64,000 nt of DNA from JOPF136 sp963773835 (lineage in GTDB: Bacteria; Acidobacteriota; Terriglobia; Acidiferrales; UBA7541). Every line of letters starts with the position of its first letter. Position 1 is the first letter of the stretch. Made by a program: the position numbers and the translations under genes. Under the pieces are notes generated by a model, which saw only the letters and a program-made list of their open reading frames with translations, did no database searches and was not told the DNA's origin. Where the stretch lies: the NCBI GenBank assembly GCA_963773835.1, contig CAVZCQ010000001.1, positions 310,001-374,000 on the forward strand, read 5' to 3'. Below are positions 60,795 to 64,000 of this stretch, one piece after another.

Positions 60795-61340
60795 TTACGA
60801 TGACGATTTGACTCGCATATGGTTACAGAGTTTGTGGTGTGGGATGTAGCTGTATACTGTGGTGACGCTGATCCCAACGGCCAACAGCCGGAATGCAAAA
60901 CTGAGATTGTGGCCCAACCCGCAGATCACGAGCCCTTTTTCGAACGGTTGAGCTTGTAGTCCTTGTAGCCACAACTCTTCCCGCTTCCTGTGTTCCTCGA
61001 CGATCGCCCACTCGTAACTGTCGGGGGGAAGCCCTTGCACAATTTCGTCACACGGGTCACCAATGAGGCAGGTTCCTCCAGATTGGTTCGCGATGCCATA
61101 TTTGGGCCGCTCGCTCGTAGGGGGGTCAACGTCCAGATAATGGCCCGGCCCGAGAACAGATTTCACGAGATTCTCGGCGGTTGTTGGTCTACGCCCCGAA
61201 GCTTCCTCAAATACGAAACCAACTCCCTTCTTAATCGTATCCTGGATCAAAAGGGAGTAGGCCCGATCTTCGACGTACCCGGAGAATTCCTGCCCCTGAA
61301 GTTGGTGAGGTACCGCTAGCACCACGACTGATTTGCTCAT
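60795..61340 (-). CDS. Uncharacterised protein, possible TraB/ChaN-like superfamily
   Basis: 181 residues from ATG 61340. Motifs VVVLAVPHQLQGQEFSG, VGFVFEEASGRR, YLDVDPPTSERPKYGI, HRKREELWLQGL and VICGLGHNLSFAF recall the pattern of two GxxH-type strands, a Glu pair and a conserved Arg block in TraB/ChaN/TIKI-like proteins. That relation is my inference, not established. No signal peptide. The gene is 53 bases upstream of the 59605 gene on the same strand, so they may be co-transcribed. Confidence 0.5.
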   Translation of the reverse strand: MSKSVVVLAVPHQLQGQEFSGYVEDRAYSLLIQDTIKKGVGFVFEEASGRRPTTAENLVKSVLGPGHYLDVDPPTSERPKYGIANQSGGTCLIGDPCDEIVQGLPPDSYEWAIVEEHRKREELWLQGLQAQPFEKGLVICGLGHNLSFAFRLLAVGISVTTVYSYIPHHKLCNHMRVKSSS

Positions 61341-61623
61341 TGGGCGGCTCCGCTGATGTGAGTCTTGCAAGGCCTCAACGGCGGGAGGTGTGTCATGGCT
61401 CAAAACAATTGCCCCGGTCGATTTCCAAGTGTAGTTGGAACTGACTTGAGGTCACAGATTCTGACCTCATCCTGCCGGCTGACGTTGCCGGGTCCAGCTT
61501 TCTACCCAGGCTGACCAGCGCGATTTCCACGGCGTTGTGGTGTTCGAGGGCCCCCAGGGGATAGTTTATAACCCTTCTGAGGCCGGTGCGTGTCCGGGCA
61601 ATCGATCTCCACTTCGATTCTTT

Positions 61624-62061
61624 TTACTTCTTCTGGCTCGCGGCCGCCTTCTTGATGAGCGGCGCGGCTGACTTCGCGTCGGCTTCCGTCTCGAAGCCGA
61701 GTACGGCTGAGAACTTTCGCCCGATCGCCTGAGCCACAAAGAAAGTCATGTTGATTCCCGCCCCCGCGATGGCCTGGGCGATGGCGAAGCCGAGACCGGG
61801 CTTGTCGTCCCCTTCCACAAGCAGTGTCGGAATCGAAGATGCCGAGAGCCCCGCTTCCGCAGCCGCTGCCGCTACCTTCTTGCCTGCGATGGGATAAAGC
61901 TCAACTGCGGCCTTTGCTCCGATTCCCTCATGGCGATATCCCATCAGCACCTGCAAACTTGCGCCGGCTTTGGAAAGCGGCTCGAGCGTACCCGCTAGCG
62001 TTCCAACCTGGTTCTCAATCTCTTTCCGCCAAAGCGTAATGCTTTTCACTGTGACTGACAT
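61624..62061 (-). CDS. Tandem ACT-domain protein
   Basis: 145 residues behind an excellent AGGAGGTGCTGCC site. Two ACT-like repeats: residues 15-75 (VGTLAGTLEPLSKAGASLQV, VELYP) and 80-140 (LLVEGDDKPGLGFAIAQAIA, FFVAQAIGRKFSAVLGFETE). ACT domains bind amino acids or other small ligands. Standing alone, it is probably a sensor or regulatory subunit. Ligand unknown. Confidence 0.8.
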   Translation of the reverse strand: MSVTVKSITLWRKEIENQVGTLAGTLEPLSKAGASLQVLMGYRHEGIGAKAAVELYPIAGKKVAAAAAEAGLSASSIPTLLVEGDDKPGLGFAIAQAIAGAGINMTFFVAQAIGRKFSAVLGFETEADAKSAAPLIKKAAASQKK

Positions 62062-62578
62062 GGCAGCACCTCCTGTGAAGTCTCAATCGAGAGCGGATGA
62101 AGTGAACGTTACGCCCAGGGGAGCTTTTGCGCAAACTGTGGGTCGCGACAATTCAGTCGGGGGAAAGATCCTTCCTTCGTCAGGGCCTTAATTCAAGAAT
62201 TTATGTATTTTCATATCGGGGCAAAAAATGCCGAAGTGTGCGCGTTTCTGAGAGGCGAAATAGGTTTACATAAGTTTGTTATCAGGACGCAATGAGGCAG
62301 TGGTCAGGGGCCAGTGGGGGTATTGCAGCGGGGAGGCGCAGCAGGCGGGGAGGGAATATGCCTCAGGTCAGAAGACCTGAGCTGCACGTCATCGCTCGCA
62401 AAGAGGAGCCGGGGAGGAAAGGCTCATCGCTCGGATTCTTCAGGACGCCCTTCGACTCCGTTGAAGGAGAGCCGACGTGCGACAGTCATTGGAAGGCTGA
62501 GCGGCGTCCGGTTCCGAAAAACGCCGGCTGGAAGCCGGCACTACACGGCGGGAGAGATGCGGGCTAGAATAGGCGTCC
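62062..62578. other. Divergent intergenic region with AT-rich stretch and palindromes
   Basis: 62185-62290 is AT-rich and could hold promoters. CTCAGGTC-AGAA-GACCTGAG (62362-62381) and GCCGGCT-GGA-AGCCGGC (62523-62539) are palindromes of the dispersed type. TAGAAT (62565-62570) lies 8 bases before ATG 62579. No gene is convincing. Confidence 0.5.
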
Positions 62579-63286
62579 ATGAACTGCCCGAGCTGTGCAA
62601 CCGGGATGACCGACTGGAAGCTGGAAGGGAAGATGGGCGGAGAAGTCACCGCCGATGTGTGCACCGGTTGCCAGTCATTCTGGTTCGATCAGTATAAAGA
62701 ATTGCAGCTCACTCCGGGCTCGACGCTGAAGCTCATGAAGTATATCGGGGAGCACTCGGCAGGGGCGAAGCCGGCGCTGGCGGCTGTGCTGCGATGTCCG
62801 CGATGCACGGGCGCACTGTCACTGGCGCACGATATGGCGCGAAACATGCGCTTCGTCTATTGGCAATGCGGAAATGCGCATGGGCATTTCATCGGGTTCT
62901 TCGAGTTCCTGAAAGAAAAGAATTTCATTCACCCGCTCTCGCCGCAGGAGATCCAGGAGTTGCGGCAGAACGTGCAGACGGTGAACTGCGCGAACTGCGG
63001 GGCGTCCATCGACCTCGCATCCAACTCAGTCTGTCCCTTCTGCCATTCCCCCATTTCGATGCTGGACATGAAGAAGCAGCGTGAGATGCTGGCGCAACTG
63101 AAGGAAGCCGCGGAGCCGCAGCCGGTGGATCCGAACCTGCCGCTAAAGCTGGCACTGGCGAAGCAGATATCTTCATCGCTATTTCCAGACAGCGATGCGG
63201 AGTGGTGGAGCGACGCCCGCTCGGGCGACCTGGTGCAGGCGGGCCTGGGTGCGGTGGGCCGATGGCTCGGCAAGCTGGTGGTGTGA
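62579..63286 (+). CDS. Zinc-ribbon (zf-TFIIB-like) protein
   Basis: 235 residues with four Cys pairs: NCPSCATGM and CTGCQSFWFD (zf-TFIIB-like, 1-40), LRCPRCTGAL with YWQCGN (70-100), and NCANCGASID with CPFCHSP (about 135-165). The zf-TFIIB block with its trailing FWFD is characteristic. The C-terminus has two weakly hydrophobic helices. Function unknown; such proteins are thought to bind nucleic acid or act as chaperone-like adaptors. A TAGAAT box lies close to the ATG, suggesting a very short leader. Confidence 0.75.
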   Translation: MNCPSCATGMTDWKLEGKMGGEVTADVCTGCQSFWFDQYKELQLTPGSTLKLMKYIGEHSAGAKPALAAVLRCPRCTGALSLAHDMARNMRFVYWQCGNAHGHFIGFFEFLKEKNFIHPLSPQEIQELRQNVQTVNCANCGASIDLASNSVCPFCHSPISMLDMKKQREMLAQLKEAAEPQPVDPNLPLKLALAKQISSSLFPDSDAEWWSDARSGDLVQAGLGAVGRWLGKLVV

Positions 63287-63402
63287 TCGCACGCCAGGAA
63301 ATTCGGCGCACCGTGCGTGCGGAAGCGGCTCGGAAATCCGCCTCATGAGGTGTCCCGCAGAAATCTTGCAGAAGCCGGGCGCGGCCCTTCCTACGTCAGG
63401 GT

Positions 63403-63421
63403 GAGCAAGCGGCGCCCCTAC
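63403..63421 (-). repeat. Dispersed intergenic repeat, copy 2
   Basis: Reverse complement GTAGGGGCGCCGCTTGCTC matches 15700-15718 with two differences. Confidence 0.5.
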
Positions 63422-63548
63422 AACAGGTGGCCGGCGCTAGATAACTGGGACCGCCGCAGCCCGGAGCATAGCGGATCCATTCGCTCTGGGCAATCTGAGG
63501 ATCAGGTCTCCGCTCCACTGCTGGCGTGTATTGAGGTGGTAGAGCGGT

Positions 63549-63570
63549 GCACAGACAAGATTGTCTGTGC
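63549..63570. repeat. 22-bp palindrome
   Basis: GCACAGACAA-GA-TTGTCTGTGC. Same length and layout as the arms of the element at 23851 and close to the inner hairpin at 38429. Confidence 0.55.
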
Positions 63571-63608
63571 TACCCGTAGCGGATAGAAAATCGCGGGCGG
63601 AGTGGTCG

Positions 63609-63638
63609 TTGCGCTTGGCTCGCGCGTCTCCCTAGAAT
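63609..63638 (+). promoter_or_regulatory. Candidate promoter of the last gene
   Basis: TTGCGC (63609-63614), 18-bp spacer, TAGAAT (63633-63638), 23 bases before ATG 63662; same -10 as fabH. Confidence 0.45.
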
Positions 63639-63661
63639 CAACCATCAACCCAGGCCCCCGA

Positions 63662-64000
63662 ATGTCGGCCCCCCCTTCCAACCCGGCAGAACGCACACCT
63701 TCGTCTCCAGGCACGGCTGCAGCAGGGAGGACACAGCCGCCGAGCCAGCGCGAGCTGGTGGCGGCGCAGGAAAGGCGCGAGCAGGAGCTGTGGCGCTGGT
63801 GCCTGCTGCTGCTGGTGCTGCTGGCGGTGGCGCTGGGCGCGGAGTTCGCGCAGCAACTGGAAGCGCTGAACCTGCAAATCGCGGCGCTGCCATTGCTGGT
63901 GATCGGGATGATCGGCTGGCTGGCGGTGCTGGTGTGGCGTAGGCGTTCGCGGGTGGTGAGCGCGCGCCGGGAACTGGTGGAAGCGCAGTCGCAGCAACTG
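63662..64000 (+). CDS. Two-helix membrane protein, 3' end outside the window
   Basis: The frame opens at ATG 63662 and is still open at the window end (113 codons seen). A Pro/Ser-rich start is followed by a charged helix (SQRELVAAQERREQELWRW), two hydrophobic helices (CLLLLVLLAVALGAEFA and IAALPLLVIGMIGWLAVLVW), then RRRSRVVSARRELVEAQ, the start of a coiled coil. The layout fits the N-terminus of a sensor protein, but the output domain is not visible. Confidence 0.65.
   Translation, partial: MSAPPSNPAERTPSSPGTAAAGRTQPPSQRELVAAQERREQELWRWCLLLLVLLAVALGAEFAQQLEALNLQIAALPLLVIGMIGWLAVLVWRRRSRVVSARRELVEAQSQQL

Larger units (their letters stand above)
63287..63661. other. Intergenic region with two dispersed repeats
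   Basis: Contains repeat copy 2 (63403-63421), a 22-bp palindrome (63549-63570) and the promoter of the next gene. No gene seen. Confidence 0.5.

Overview
The window is a GC-rich, gene-dense chromosomal segment of a diderm (Gram-negative-type) bacterium. An outer membrane is implied by lptD. I infer an Acidobacteriota host from the overall gene content: a tRNA-tuf-rpmG-tRNA-secE-nusG-rplKAJL-rpoBC block, many exported proteins of no clear family, and abundant short palindromic intergenic repeats. No 16S rRNA gene is present, so this placement is inference.

Region 1 (0-20 kb) is an envelope and housekeeping mix: an exported beta-propeller-like protein, an exported isoaspartyl peptidase, an FAD oxidoreductase, a YibQ-like/S41 pair in which the S41 peptidase has lost its Ser-Lys dyad, an RDD membrane protein, a STAS-pseudoreceiver protein, lptD with an overlapping amidase, a DsbD-like thiol relay split over separate genes (ccdA, tlpA-like, DsbD-alpha-like) with a frataxin gene among them, a SnoaL-PP2C phosphatase and gltX.

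Region 2 (20-41 kb) is rich in signalling and cell-wall genes: a very large GAF-GGDEF-HD-GYP protein, an OsmC peroxiredoxin, fabH, an ArnT-like glycosyltransferase, a PilZ-like protein, a serine hydrolase, a tyrosine phosphatase, PBP1A, a diguanylate cyclase with an ethylene-receptor-like membrane sensor, thiL and an M23 endopeptidase. Several intergenic spaces carry inverted-repeat elements.

Region 3 (41-55.7 kb) is the translation/transcription core: tRNA-Thr(TGT), tRNA-Tyr, tRNA-Thr(GGT), tRNA-Gly, tuf, rpmG, tRNA-Trp, secE, nusG, a retropepsin-like aspartic protease gene, rplK, rplA, rplJ, rplL, rpoB and rpoC, closed by a textbook terminator. All genes point the same way, and the order resembles the E. 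coli thrU-tyrU-glyT-thrT-tufB-secE-nusG-rplKAJL-rpoBC block, apart from the protease insertion.

Region 4 (55.7-64 kb) is accessory: a BrnT/BrnA toxin-antitoxin pair behind a perfect dyad, a three-copy structured repeat, a DUF429-like protein, and an AT-richer stretch of four uncharacterised, mostly membrane or exported proteins. An ACT-domain protein, a zinc-ribbon protein and a membrane protein that runs off the window end follow.

The strongest leads for new biology are the aspartic protease between nusG and rplK, the Cys-x3-Cys variant of the ethylene-receptor copper site on a GGDEF protein, the dyad-less S41 protein, two genes whose ribosome-binding sites point at non-standard start codons (ATC, CTG), and a family of palindromic intergenic elements.
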